NCBI GenBank assembly: GCA_011033025.1
Contig: WFMF01000129.1
Location: 124,001 to 188,000 of the forward strand
Source of the DNA: Beroe forskalii
Lineage: Eukaryota; Ctenophora; Nuda; Beroida; Beroidae
Direction: 5' to 3'
DNA length: 64,000 bases
Position 1 is the stretch's first letter; the number at the start of each line of letters is the position of its first letter. A model generated the notes under the pieces. That model was not told the DNA's origin. It was given only the letters and a program-made list of their open reading frames with translations, and did not search any database. Both the position numbers and the translations under genes were made by a program. Below, in pieces: positions 1 through 12,200 of this stretch.

Positions 1-959
1 ACTCTCCAGTCCCCCAGGTGTCACACTCCATTCCCCCAGGTGTCACTCCATTCCCCAGGTGTTACACTCCATTCCCCAGGTGTTACACTCCATTCCCCCA
101 GGTGTTACACTCCATTCCCCCAGGTGTCACACTCCATTCCCCCAGGTGTCACACTCCATTCCCCCAGGTGTTACACTCCATTCCCCCAGGTGTTACACTC
201 CATTCCCCCAGGTGTCACACTCCATTCCCCCAGGTGTTACACTCCATTCCCCCAGGTGTCACACTCCATTTCTCCAGGTGTCACACTCCATTTCTCCAGG
301 CGTTACACTCCATTCCCCCAGGTGTTACACTCCATTCCCCCAGGTGTCACACTCCATTCCCCCAGGGGTCACACTCCATTCCCCCAGGTGTTACACTCCA
401 TTCCCCCAGGTGTTACACTCCATTCCCCCAGGTGTCACACTCCATTTCTCCAGGTGTCACACTCCATTTCTCCAGGTGGTACACTCCATTCCCCCAGGTG
501 TCACACTCCATTTCTCCAGGCGTTACACTCCATTCCCCCAGGTGTTACACTCCAGTCCCCCAGGTGTCACACTCCATTCCCCCAGGTGTTACACTCCATT
601 CCCCCAGGTGTTACACTCCATTCCCTCAGGTGTTACACTCCATTCCCCCAGGTGTCACACTCCATTCCCCCAGGTGTCACACTCCATTTCCCCAGGTGTT
701 ACACTCCATTCCCCCAGGTGTTACACTCTATTCCCCCAGGTGTCACACTCCATTCCCCCAGGTGTTACACTCCATTCCCCCAGGTGTCACACTCCATTCC
801 CCCAGGTGTTACACTCCATTTCTCCAGGTGTCACACTCCATTTCTCCAGGCGTTACACTCCATTCCCCCAGGTGTTACACTCCATTCCCCCAGGTGTTAC
901 ACTCCATTCCCCCAGGTGTCACACTCCATTCCCCCAGGTGTTACACTCCATTCCCCCAG
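1..959. repeat. 22-bp minisatellite carrying a 3' splice-site motif
   Basis: A head-to-tail array of a 22-bp unit, cccccaggtgtYacactcca plus tt, with roughly 43 copies. Copies differ by single substitutions (tcac/ttac, cccc/tctc, ggtg/ggcg). The window opens inside it, so its full length is unknown. Every unit has a pyrimidine run followed by AG and then GTGT, the layout of a 3' splice site. The last unit merges into the real acceptor of the NHL exon at 959/960. All three forward frames are open because the unit lacks stops; this is composition, not a gene. Confidence 0.93.
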
Positions 960-1109
960 GTGTTCGACTCGGCTGACAACTTCGTGTCTCGTTACGGCTC
1001 CCACGGACAAGGGGTTGGAGAGTTCGATAAGCCCTGTGGAATCACTGTCGACTTCGGGGGTCGTGTGTTTGTGAGTGATAGCTTCAACCACCGTCTCCAC
1101 ATCTTCTGA
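960..1109 (+). CDS. Terminal exon of an NHL-repeat protein (5' part outside the window)
   Basis: The exon starts after a C-rich tract and AG at 958-959 and runs in frame for 49 codons to TGA at 1107-1109. The peptide begins VFDSADNFVSRYGSHGQG and continues with GEFDKPCGITVD and a final VFVSDSFNHRLHIF. The pattern G-x-G-x-F-x-x-P-x-G-I-x-V-D ... V-x-D-x-x-N-H-R is the signature of an NHL beta-propeller blade, as in TRIM-NHL and related proteins. VFDSADNF would be the outer strand of the preceding blade. NHL propellers bind protein or RNA; which applies here cannot be told from one blade. The upstream exons lie beyond a minisatellite of at least 959 bp. Confidence 0.8.
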   Translation: MFDSADNFVSRYGSHGQGVGEFDKPCGITVDFGGRVFVSDSFNHRLHIF

Positions 1110-1346
1110 GGAGAGATCGCTCAACTAATCTTATCAGAGATAGAAACAGGGATGTGTTTATCATATCACGATCTTCAAATCTTCATGTTTTGGGATCAGG
1201 AATTCCTCAACGGAATGCGGATTTCTCATTGACATTGTGGAATTGGATATTATCAACTGTACAAACAACTGGAATGACTTGAATGGGTTATTTGGTTGTC
1301 CGATGATCAATTGGTCTACTTCGAGAGAATATAAATGTATTAATAT

Positions 1347-1537
1347 TACCTTAGTACAAGAAATTAAGTAAGCAGAAAATTAAGCACTCAGGCCGCAAAA
1401 AATGCTTAATTTGGTGTAACGTCAAAAATTGATATGATAAATAAAAAGCAAAATAGCTATGAAAAATGCTCAATTTGGTGTTGCCTAATAATGTGCGTTC
1501 TTAATTTTCGGAGTTCTTAATTTCATGTACTAAGGTA
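1347..1537. mobile_element. MITE-like inverted-repeat element (about 190 bp)
   Basis: The ends are inverted copies of TACCTTAGTACA followed by WGAAATTAAG, about 22 bp with one mismatch. Between them are further short AAATTAAG and TGCTYAATTTGGTGT repeats. No coding capacity. The right size and symmetry for a non-autonomous DNA transposon, but I could not define a target-site duplication. A similar TACCTTAGATTTAGCG end lies near 1678 without a visible partner. Confidence 0.55.
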
Positions 1538-2141
1538 TTCTTTTTGTATTTGTATACGTTAGAACCGTAGCAATATTTAATAAACTTAGAAATGACATTG
1601 ACAGTACCTACTGTACTTATCTTAAAAAGTAGTATAATGAGTTTCAGTAGTATAATGATTTTCAGTTAATAATATATTACCTTAGATTTAGCGAATATTG
1701 TACAGATAAGGGGGGAGCTCGCTAATGTCGCACAAATTGTTAGTACCTAAATTTGCGCGGCTTTAACGAGCAATCTACACACATATGGGGAAAGTATACT
1801 TTTGACCTGTAGAAGTTTTACAATAAATCCATATACGAATTTACGCAACTCATGACAATGGTTTAATTGTAATAATAATATGCGATTACATGTCGAAGTG
1901 GTGACCGTATACCACAACTCACACGGTCGAGGAGACAGCCGAGACTGTGTATCACTATCAGCATGTTGGACAATGGCCGAGGCATGCCGAGTTCACCATC
2001 GAAGGTATTCGCTCACAGCTGAGATCATGGAACCGGATTATACCCCGACCGGAAACAGTATTATTTCCTTATCTGTTTTCCTTCTTTTCTAGGGAATCCA
2101 ACGATTTCAATTAATATATTTTGGATGGCTGCTTTAGATTA

Positions 2142-2299
2142 TTACAGGGGCGTGTCGAACTCATATGTGCGCGGCTTTTCCATGCGCGGCGTAGTCGTGC
2201 GCCCGGCTCGCTGCCTGTTAATTACAGGCAGCAAGCCGTGCATTGAAAAGCCGCGCATTGAAAAGCCGCGCATATATCAGTTCGACACGCCACCGTAAT
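2142..2299. mobile_element. Fold-back MITE with long terminal inverted repeats
   Basis: An almost complete palindrome of about 158 bp. The left arm reads ttacaggggcgtgtcgaact and the right arm ends agttcgacacgccaccgtaa. The pairing continues through tgcgcggctttt and gctgcctgt to a small loop of aattaac near 2220. The GC-rich arms contrast with the A+T-rich surroundings. It has no ORF. The family is unknown, and the target-site duplication is unclear because the ends themselves read TTAC/GTAA. Confidence 0.65.
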
Positions 2300-2531
2300 T
2301 AATAAAAAAAGTTTAATGTTTAAGTATTCAATTTTGTTAAAGTATTCAATTTTGTACATAATCATATGATTTGACATTTAAAGTTTCATTCGATACGATG
2401 ATGCATGAAAATTTTGCCAGATATTCTAAGGCTTGATTGTGATAATATTATATTTATTTGAACATTTGCACATACGGATGTATTTTAATTTATCACAAAT
2501 TGAATTTCGCGCAACGTTTCCCGAGTGTGGC

Positions 2532-3160
2532 TTCCTAAGCCCGCATAGGTGTGTGTACGCGCCGCGCGCTTCCCTACGGGACACTGGAGAAGCGCGCCGC
2601 GCGAGTCACACAGGGATATACGTGTTTAGCTTCCTAAGCCCGCATAGGTGTGTGTACGCGCCGCGCGCTTCCCTACGCGCTTCCCTGTGCTGGGGAAGCG
2701 CGCCGCGCGAGCCACACAGGGATATACGTGTTTAGCAAGTGTTTAGCAAGAGTGTTGCGCGAGCTAGAGATGGGATTCCTAAGCCCGCATAGGTGTGTGT
2801 ACGGGCCGCGCGCTTCCCTGTTCCATATTCTGAGGAAGCGCGACGATAACAGGGGTAAATATGTGTTTAGCAAGGGATGGAAGAATCAGAAATCCATCAA
2901 TAAAACTCATATTTTCATGTAACCATGTGATTTTTGAATAGCAATAACAATTGTTTGTCTGTTTGTTAACTTCATTTGATAATGATAAACATGAACCTAA
3001 TAGTTAATTGCGAAACGTTGTCTGCCCGAGTCGGGGCGCGCGCTGGGGGCCAGCCAGGCAACACCTGGTAAATAGTTAATTTGCCACTGTCAGTTGCTAA
3101 ACACGTATATCCCTGTAGGGAAGCGCGCGGCGCGTACACACACCTATGCGGGCTTAGGAA
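2532..3160. repeat. Four copies of a GC-rich hairpin element
   Basis: Copies at about 2532-2630, 2631-2736 and 2776-2872 run in the same direction and one at about 3096-3160 is inverted. Each begins ttcctaagcccgcatagg, contains facing GC-rich arms (cgcgccgcgcgcttccc and gggaagcgcgccgcgcg) and ends gatatacgtgtttagc. Copies 1 and 2 abut exactly. The inverted copy is shorter and lacks one arm. This is a local cluster of one palindromic element. Apparent ORFs across it are chance. Confidence 0.7.
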
Positions 3161-3619
3161 CACTGTCAGACAAAACGCAGCGGATCGGCTTGTTATGTCA
3201 TTGACAGTCATTGTCAGTGGTTGAGAAATTGAGAATTAACGGGTGGCGAGACAATTCTCTGTCTCCCGAACCAGCGCCCTATTCTGCGCGTGTGCGCGCC
3301 GTTGTTCTTCTCAGAATATTGAGCCGTAGGCCGCGCGCGCGTAAGCATCTGGTTATTTGAACGTTAAAATAAAAGTATGGATATCTCCCCGTCGACACGT
3401 ATGTAAGGTAAATTTTAAGTGTTAGAACACTTGTTAACATAATATTCACAATACATATCTTTGAAATCTGTTATTCAACCACTCAAACTCGCTTAAAATT
3501 TAACAATTCATTTGATCAAAGCTTCTGCATGCCCTTACTATATAAATTTTCGATTGTTATATTGTTTAATTCTTTTAGTTGTTTCTGGTATGTATTATTA
3601 CATACCACATGTATGTATT

Positions 3620-3682
3620 TGCCCTAACCAGCGCCCTGGTTTCGCGCACGGAGTGCGCGGCGCGGCACCCCTGGTTAGGGGA
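3620..3682. mobile_element. 63-bp palindromic insertion flanked by 11-bp direct repeats
   Basis: The ends pair as gccctaaccag and ctggttaggg. The insertion is flanked on both sides by atgtatgtatt (3609-3619 and 3683-3693), which looks like an 11-bp target-site duplication. The interior is GC-rich with cgcgcac and gtgcgcg arms. The same ccctaaccag end occurs at about 37863. Confidence 0.5.
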
Positions 3683-4090
3683 ATGTATGTATTATTACAT
3701 ATTAGGTTTTTGAACCTCAACCAATAACCTTTTACTTGTTTATATTATCAAGGGTTGCATTTTCCATATAATTGTTTTTTAAATCAGAATTTGGCCCTTT
3801 TTCTTATCGCATTTATTCCTGCAATTAGAGGGTGACAGTTGCTAGTTTTTATGTGACACACTATGTTTACTTAGAAGTTGTTTAATAATCCATTCAATGG
3901 TGTATTCTTGAAACTGGCAGTAAAGCTTATGGTGTAATGTGTAAAGTAGTTCTGGATTGAGTTTTTTTTTTGCAATTTAATAGTGTTTCACCATGAGGTC
4001 TCCTCAGCCAATGCTATAAACAGTCAAATTCAACATATGCAAGATGGCTATATTTGCACCAGACATATTTAGAATAAGTTTGTATGGGTA

Positions 4091-4513
4091 ATGGGCTTCC
4101 TGATCTCTAGAAGAGTTCAACTACCAAGCAATTGGAACAGCTATGATAACCAAAGTTCTTTACATCATGAAGTTGCTATCATTGCAATATGGTGAGTAAC
4201 TTAACTATAAACAACAACCTTAACCATGAACTTTATTTATCATTCCATGTAATCTTAATTGTAGAACAGATATGCTTTATTGTGAAAGTCGTGTAATGAT
4301 ATCTATATTTTTGAGATAATAATAATTATATCAATAATAACCATTTCATGATGTGAGTTTGAAGGAAGTTAATGTATTTAATTCTTTCAATTATACATAA
4401 GATACTGTTTTCTTAAAGATTGAAACATTTTGAAGCTCCAAGCTTCTAAGTATTGTTTTCAGGTATGCCTACGTGAAGAGGCTCGATGGTATATGTATTT
4501 ATGCTGTCTAGAT

Positions 4514-4593
<80 letters not shown>

Positions 4594-7500
4594 CAGGTAT
4601 TTAGTGTGCGCATGGTTGTTTATGACATTTCCCTTTTCATCAATTGATTGGGTTATGGTTCCCAAGGATGTTACACTGATGTGGAGTGCAACCATTCAGC
4701 AACAAGATATGGTTGGTGCTGGCTTTGCATTTGAAGCTATTGACTTCTTGATTCCTTTGGCTAGTCATGTATATCTAGGTGAGAAACATAGCTAATGATA
4801 ATTATTGCATACTAGCATTTGACAGCAAGATTCATGGAAATAATCAATCATATACCTCTATGAAGTCCATGCCAGGAAATGACTAATTAACTGAACCAAA
4901 ATTGAAATACCAGTTAATAAAACAATAAAATGTTAATAAAACAATAAAATGTTATATTTTACACCAGTTAACTAGGCATTTCCGGCCAACCAAATATTCT
5001 GATTTTTCAATTAACCATTTTGGGCAACTAACCAAGCCTAAACAGAAATGCCAGTTAACTTGGTGTTTTTAGCCAACCAAAACTGAAACTGAAACCACAT
5101 TTATTGAGAAATGTAACTCAGGGGCGGCTCGTGGAGGTGGCTGGAATGGGGGCTTGGGTACCGAGGTTCGAGGGACTCAGGGGGTTTGGGGGGCAGGCCC
5201 CCCAACTGCCGGAGGCCTACGCCGTAGGCGGACCCGACGATTTTCTTCTTCAATTGTGCAATGAAAATGGTCTAAAATTGTCAAATTTATCCAAAAGTAA
5301 GCGAATTTTCGACGCTAAAATCTCGATTTTAAGGATATCACATCGACATTTTATCACACTGTACTGTAAATCATATTTCGAAATTGACGGACCTGAATAA
5401 ATATTAACAATATTATGTACTCACGTGCTGCTAAGTGGTTTTGTGCTCTTGTATGGTCTTTATGAAGGTGTGATGATGAAGATGGAGGTGTGATGAAGAT
5501 TGACAAACAAAATCGAAAATGATATTGAAATGCATGATCTGAAGATTAACATGCCGATCGACTTTAAATCAACTAATTTTGCGAAAGTTTCATCGTTTTA
5601 TCCTCAGAAAACGGAAATATAGTTCGTGAATTCAATCTTTAAGTTTTAGAAAATAACGTTCATATGCCGATAGTTAAATGCCTACAAGGGAAAGAGTGAC
5701 GTAATTCAAGCAGACGCAAGAGAAATGGCGCTAATCGCAGAGTTCTACCAGAATTTTCGTCGAAAGTTTCCCGCCAAACCATGGGTGTACGCTCGCACCC
5801 ATCTATTGTAAAATTACACTACGCACCCAGATTTGACGAGCCGCTAAGAGATCATTGCAACTTACACGTAAAATCCCTGATTTTGGGTGTGCGCGTTACA
5901 CCCATATAATAGCGCTCGATTTTCGAGCAAGAATAAATCGAATTTAATGCGCGGCTTTTTTTTTAATGATTTGGTATTCTCCGCGAGTGTGCGCCGAGCG
6001 CGTGACTATGGAAGAAAGAAAAAAATAGATTTTTTTTTTTATTTTTTTTTTCTTATTTTCTTCTTATCTGCTTTGGGTGTATCTCAACACCCATACACCC
6101 ATACGAGCCGCCCCTGATGTAACTTTACTAATAATGGGAATCATAAATTTCATATGACTTGAAAGAATTGAACCATTCAAATTATGGTACTGTAATGTGC
6201 TAGTAAACACAAAATTATTTGTTTTATAAGCTGTTGTAAATTGCTTGCTTGCTTAGATTTGTGTGCCTGAATATGTACATTTAATAGGCTGGGTTAATGA
6301 AAAGATGCTGAATCCCTTTAGAGCAGAAGATAGTGCATTTCATGATCTGAAGCCTGAAGATCAACATGTTCTTCGAACCATTTATAATCAGGTTATGTAG
6401 TGAAATAAAGAGATTGTAAATATTAAGCTTCCAGCCTAGTGACCGACCCTGTATTTCACTATAATGAATAAATCTGTGTTTTAAGTTTTAATATTTTTAT
6501 CTCACAGGGTTTGGAGATGAGATCATATGGTGACCAAATTTTAATGCTGCAGTTTCAGCCCACATTTTATGAGAAATTCTTGAATGACTACAGCAACTTT
6601 AAAAACTACAAATACAAGATAGGTAAGTTGTGTCAACAATCTGACTGATGAGGCAATGCTCAGATACTTTTTGATAAATTCTGATTTTCCTCAATTTTGT
6701 AACAAAATGAGGAGCAGCTAGCTCTTACAGATTGAAGTGTTTAGTAGATATTAGGGTCTCTTGCTGTTTTGTTCTGATTTTTCTGTTTTAGTCTGTTATG
6801 AAAACAAGACAACAGAATACTAGTATCTCTCCTAGTATATTGGGAATGTTTGCATACAAATCAATTCCTAACATGCTACCCATCCAGCCAATTAGAGGAC
6901 ACAATTGTTGCAGGAAGGTGCATGTTTGAAACTACATCTGTCCCACAAGGATGGGTGTCCATGATAAACTCTAATGTTGATGAGGTATGGGTACCCAGCA
7001 AGTTTCAGAAGGTCGTATTTCTCCGGGAAGGTGTGAAAATACCCATTGTTGTTATAAAGGTTAGTTAATTTGTGACATATAACTGGCAGTTTTTTGATTG
7101 AACATTTAATCAATGTCAGATTATCAGCATATTTTTGTTAGAATGTTAGAAGAAGCTAGAAAGTGACTTTGTAAGGAGTATGCTATAAGGTTTTGTTTCT
7201 ATTTCGTTTCTATTCTATTACTTTCTTGGAAATTCAGCAAGTATTGAAAAAGATCTTACTTTGTGGTAACTGGTTGTATAGATTGCATTTGGCAATGACG
7301 TGAGGCATGAAAAATCTATAACTGTAACTGCTCTCAGGAGGGATTTGATCCAGATGTTTACAATCGTAACAATACGACTGTTGATAAAAAGAAGTTCTTT
7401 GGTGATTGTGCACAAGACTTCGTCTTCATTGCATCCTCTAAATGGGAAGACAGAAAAGGTAAATATTTGGTGTTATTTTATTTTTTGGCTTGATGCTATT

Positions 7501-9270
7501 GATAATTTCGATGATAATGTATCTTCTAAATAATCCTTCTGAATATACTAATTACCCACCAAGTTAAAAGTCTGCATCTGAATTAGTTTTATTGATTGTT
7601 TACCAAATGAATCTATCTGTTCAGGGTGGGATATTCTCCTTGAAGCTTTTGCAGAGGAATTCACAGGAATGGAACATGTTTGCTTGGCTATCAGGTCAAC
7701 TGGTCTAAATGATCAGATCTACAAAATTCATAACCCCAACCACGCTAAAATAATCAAAGTGGAGAGACTTTCCAATGATGGTATAAATTTAAATGTTCTT
7801 CTGGAAAACTTATGATTTATTTAAACTTCTTCATAATAAAATACATCTCTCAATTTTCGACAGCAGGAACCTTGTTTAAACAGTAATCCCTAATTAAGGA
7901 GCAATTCATCAATAATATATCATAAGTACCCTGCAATGATCGTTAAACCATTCTCTCTCCAGATTACCCCTCTTTCTACGCGAGTGCTGACGCCTTTGTC
8001 CTCGCCTCTCACGGAGAGGGATGGGGCAGGACGGCTATGGAAGCGATGGCAGTGGGGCTGCCTGTCATAGCAACTCATTGGAGTGGTCTGTCTGAGTTCC
8101 TGTCTCCTGATTACTCAATCCCTGTCAATGTGACGGATGTAGAGCCTGCATTCCCTAATGAACCTGGTAGTTTAGGTCAGTTACCATTGCTTTATTTGGT
8201 GGGCATATCGTCCAGTTTCCCAAAAAGTTTAATATCAAAAGCCTATTGTGGCAATTTTTTCCGTTCACATTGTGAAAATGAATCATTGAGTTTCGTCTTG
8301 AAATCGATGGAGCGAGCAATGGAATGTAATCTGACGAGTTGGCTCCAGTAATAATAATGCTCGATAATTTCCCACATTGTGGAAAATATTATCTGGATTC
8401 CACTTAATCCAGCACATAATTTCTAATACCTGAAATTTGACACCAACAGCGTAATCATATTAACATTCCAGAGGCTTGTCTCTATCTGTGCCCTATTTCG
8501 CCCAAATTGCGACTTTTTCCATTTTTTACTGTGCCACTCTGTGTCTGGCTGAACTAGGTCATTGTGTGTCCACAGAGCCTCATTAATGTGATTTGCAAAT
8601 CATGATCTTTTAAGGGTAACTCCCGCGGGTTTGACTATTTTTAACCCAGGGGATTGATTTTTGATTATGCTGAAGTGGCAGGATGAAAGATGAACTAACA
8701 ATAACCATAACTTGTGAACCAGGTGGAGGGGATGTTAATCTGAAAGTCCACAAATGGGCTCGTGTAGACAAGTACGCTGTTAGGGGGGCTATGAGATGGC
8801 TCTTCAACAACCAGCAAGCAGCCCGGCAGTTAGGTTAGTTCTACCTGGAGTCGCCCTGCCTTCGGACCTTGCTTTTTGGAATTTTCAAAAAACCACTTTG
8901 TTAAGCAATGTCTTGAAATTATGTTTCAGATATCTCTTTTGAAGTTTTGAGAGGGTTTACATTTTGACAATTTTTTGGACAATTGGACTGTATGTTCACG
9001 AAGATGTACAGTAATAAATTATCACTTCGGAGTTGCGCTACAGAACTTATAGGAGAACTATTTGTAAATATGTAACGGCTCATAAAATTATACATCTTTA
9101 TTAAATTAAACCCTCCCCCAGGCCGTAAAGCTGAGGATTTTGTTCACGGCCACTTCACCCGGGACCACATCGCTGAGGACATCCACAGGAGACTGCTGCA
9201 GATCTACCACACCCACTTCAGAGACAGAGACCTCTCTCACGCTAAAAACTTACACTTGCTCTACAGTTAA
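4091..9270 (+). CDS. GT4-type (glycosyltransferase family 1-like) enzyme, up to 11 exons
   Basis: Predicted exons: 4091-4191, 4463-4488, 4605-4778, 6288-6391, 6508-6622, 6896-7059, 7338-7458, 7625-7780, 7963-8175, 8723-8833 and 9122-9270. All junctions keep one frame and give about 477 residues. The product should move a sugar from a nucleotide-sugar donor. The N-terminal Rossmann half ends with VDEVWVPSKF; the C-terminal half has the strand FVFIASSKWEDRKGWDILL and the donor-binding motif HGEGWGRTAMEAMAVGLP followed by VIATHWSG, hallmarks of the GT-B fold, GT4 class. The C-terminus is LSHAKNLHLLYS. No signal peptide is obvious, and the substrate cannot be predicted. The three 5' exons are phase-compatible but weak (a (TAA)n tract abuts the third acceptor), so the start is uncertain. 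Exons from 6288 on are firm. The last coding segment is expanded into a downstream tandem array. Confidence 0.85.
4515..4593. repeat. (TAA)n microsatellite
   Basis: About 26 uninterrupted TAA triplets in a glycosyltransferase intron, ending 11 bp before the proposed acceptor at 4604. They create a long poly-isoleucine frame on both strands that is not a gene. Confidence 0.95.
5119..6116. mobile_element. Non-autonomous hAT-type DNA transposon (998 bp) in an intron
   Basis: The element starts CAGGGGCGGCTCGT and ends with its exact inverse, ACGAGCCGCCCCTG. It is flanked by perfect 8-bp direct repeats atgtaact at 5111-5118 and 6117-6124. An 8-bp target duplication with CAGGG...CCCTG ends is typical of the hAT superfamily. 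The interior has a G-rich left part, repeated gggtgt/acaccc segments and T-rich runs, with no transposase ORF, so it would need enzyme in trans. It sits in the glycosyltransferase intron between 4778 and 6288. The clean duplication and near-perfect ends suggest a fairly recent insertion. Confidence 0.88.
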
Positions 9271-12200
9271 CTTGCAGATCTTTCACACCCACTTCAGAGA
9301 CAGAGACCTCTCTCACGCTAAACACTTACACTTGCTCTACAGTTAACTTGCAGATCTACCACACCCACTTCAGAGACAGAGACCTCTCTCACGCTAAACA
9401 CTTACACTTGCTCTACAGTTAACTTGCAGATCTACCACACCCACTTCAGAGACAGAGACCTCTCTCACGCTAAACACTTACACTTGCTCTACAGTTAACT
9501 AGTGCAGATCTACCACACCCACTTCAGAGACAGAGACTCCTCTCACGCTAAACACTTACACTTGCTCTACAGTTAACTTGCAGATCTACCACACCCACTT
9601 CAGAGACAGAGACCTCTCACGCTAAACACTTACACTTGCTCTACAGTTAACTTGCAGATCTACCACACCCACTTCAGAGACAGAGACCTCTCACGCTAAA
9701 CACTTACACTTGCTCTACAGTTAACTTGCAGATCTACCACACCCACTTCAGAGACAGAGACCTCTCTCACGCTAAACACTTACACTTGCTCTACAGTTAA
9801 CTTGCAGATCTAACACACCCACTTCAGAGACAGAGACCTCTCTCACGCTAAACACTTACACTTGCTCTACAGTTAACTTGCAGATCTACCACACCCACTT
9901 CAGAGACAGAGACCTCTCTCACGCTAAACACTTACACTTGCTCTACAGTTAACTTGCAGATCTACCACACCCACTTCAGAGACAGAGACCTCTCTCACGC
10001 TAAACACTTACACACACTTGCTCTACAGTTAACTTGCAGATCTACCACACCCACTTCAGAGACAGAGACCTCTCACGCTAAACACTTACACTTGCTCTAC
10101 AGTTAACTTGCAGATCTACCACACCACTTCAGAGACAGAGACCTCTCACGCTAAACACTTACACTTGCTCTACAGTTAACTAGTGCAGATCTACCACACC
10201 CACTTCAGAGACAGAGACCTCTCTCACGCTAAACACTTACACTTGCTCTACAGTTAACTTGCAGATCTACCACACCCACTTCAGAGACAGAGACCTCTCT
10301 CACGCTAAACACTTACACTTGCTCTACAGTTAACTTGCAGATCTACCACACCCACTTCAGAGACACAGAGACCTCTCTCACGCTAAACACTAACACTTGC
10401 TCTACAGTTAACTTGCAGATCTACCACACCCACTTCAGAGACAGAGACCTCTCTCACGCTAAACACTTACACTTGCTCTACAGTTAACTAGCAGATCTAC
10501 CACACCCACTTCAGAGACAGAGACCTCTCTCTCACGCTAAACACTTACACTTGCTCTCTACAGTTAACTAGCAGATCTACCACACCCACTTCAGAGACAG
10601 AGACCTCTCGCTAAACACTTACACTTGCTCTACAGTTAACTTGCAGATCTACCACCCACTTCGAGACAGAGACCTCTCTCACGCTAAACACTTACACTTG
10701 CTCTACAGTTAACTTGCAGATCTACCACACCCACTTCAGAGACAGAGACCTCTCTCTCACGCTAAACACTTACACTTGCTCTACAGTTAACTTGCAGATC
10801 TACCACCCACTCTTCAGAGACAGAGACCTCTCACGCTAAACACTTACACTTGCTTCCACAGTTAACTTGCAGATCTACCACACCCACTTCAGAGACAGAG
10901 ACCTCTCTCACGCTAAACACTTACACTTGCTCTACAGTTAACTTGCAGATCTACCACACCCACTCCAGAGACAGAGACCTCTCTCACTTGCTCTACAGTT
11001 AACTTGCAGACCTACCACACCCACTTCTCTCACGCTAAACACTTACACTTGCTCTACAGTTAACTTGCAGATACCTACCACCTACTTCAGAGACAGAGAC
11101 CTCTCTCACGCTAAACACTTACACTTGCTCTACAGTTAACTTGCAGATCTACCACACCCACTTCAGAGACAGAGACCTCTCACGCTAAACACCGCAGTTA
11201 ACTTGCAGATCTACCACACCCACTTCAGAGACAGAGACCTCTCTCACGCTAAACACTTACACTTGCTCTACAGTTAACTTGCAGATCTACCACACCCACT
11301 TCAGAGACAGAGACCTCTCTCACGCTAAACACTTACACTTGCTCTACAGTTAACTTGCAGATCTACCACACACCCACTTCAGAGACAGAGACCTCTCTCA
11401 CGCTAAACACTTACACTTGCTCTACAGTTAACTCGCAGATCTACCACACCCACTTCAGAGACAGAGACCTCTCACGCTAAACACTTACACTTGCTCTACA
11501 GTTAACTTGCAGATCTACCACACCCACTTCAGAGACAGAGACCTCTCTCACGCTAAACACTTACACTTGCTGTACAGTTAACTTGCAGACCTACCACACC
11601 CACTTCAGAGACAGAGACCTCTCTCACGCTAAACACTTACACTTGCTCTACAGTTAACTTGCAGATCTACCACACCCACTTCAGAGACAGAGACCTCTCT
11701 CACGCTAAATTTACACTTGCTCTACAGTTAACTTGCAGATCTACCACCAGACAGAGACCTCTCACGCTAAACACTTACACTTACCTACAGTTAACTTGCA
11801 GATCTACCACACTTAGAGACAGAGACCTCTCACGCTAAACACTTACACTTGCTCTACAGTTAACTGTACACCCACTTCAGAGACAGAGACCCTCTCACGC
11901 TAAACACTTACACTTGTTATACAGTTAACACAGATCTACCATACCCACTTCAGAGACAGAGACCTCTCTCACGCTAAACACTTACACTTGCTCTACAGTT
12001 AACTTGCAGATCTACCACACCCACTTCAGAGACAGAGACCTCTCTCTCAAACACAACACTTACACTTGCTCTACAGTTAACTCAGATCTACCACCCACTT
12101 CAGAGACAGAGACCTCTCACGCTAAACACTTACACTTGCTCTACAGTTAACTTGCAGATCTACCACACCCACTTCAGAGACAGAGACCTCTCACGCTAAA

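Larger units (their letters stand above)
1110..4090. other. Intergenic region rich in small palindromic repeats, no gene seen
   Basis: I find no exon-like reading frame with plausible splice sites here. AATAAA-type signals lie around 1440 and 1580 and could end the NHL transcript. The rest is A+T-rich sequence broken by GC-rich fold-back elements, which are listed separately. Confidence 0.6.

Noticed and set aside
18-1109. Three overlapping ORFs of 305-363 codons on the plus strand
   Set aside because: They only translate the 22-bp repeat in its three frames. Only the last 49 codons of one frame (960-1109) show a real domain.
4430-4795. ORFs with a long isoleucine run on both strands
   Set aside because: They read through the (TAA)n microsatellite. 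Only the part after 4605 on the plus strand fits the glycosyltransferase.
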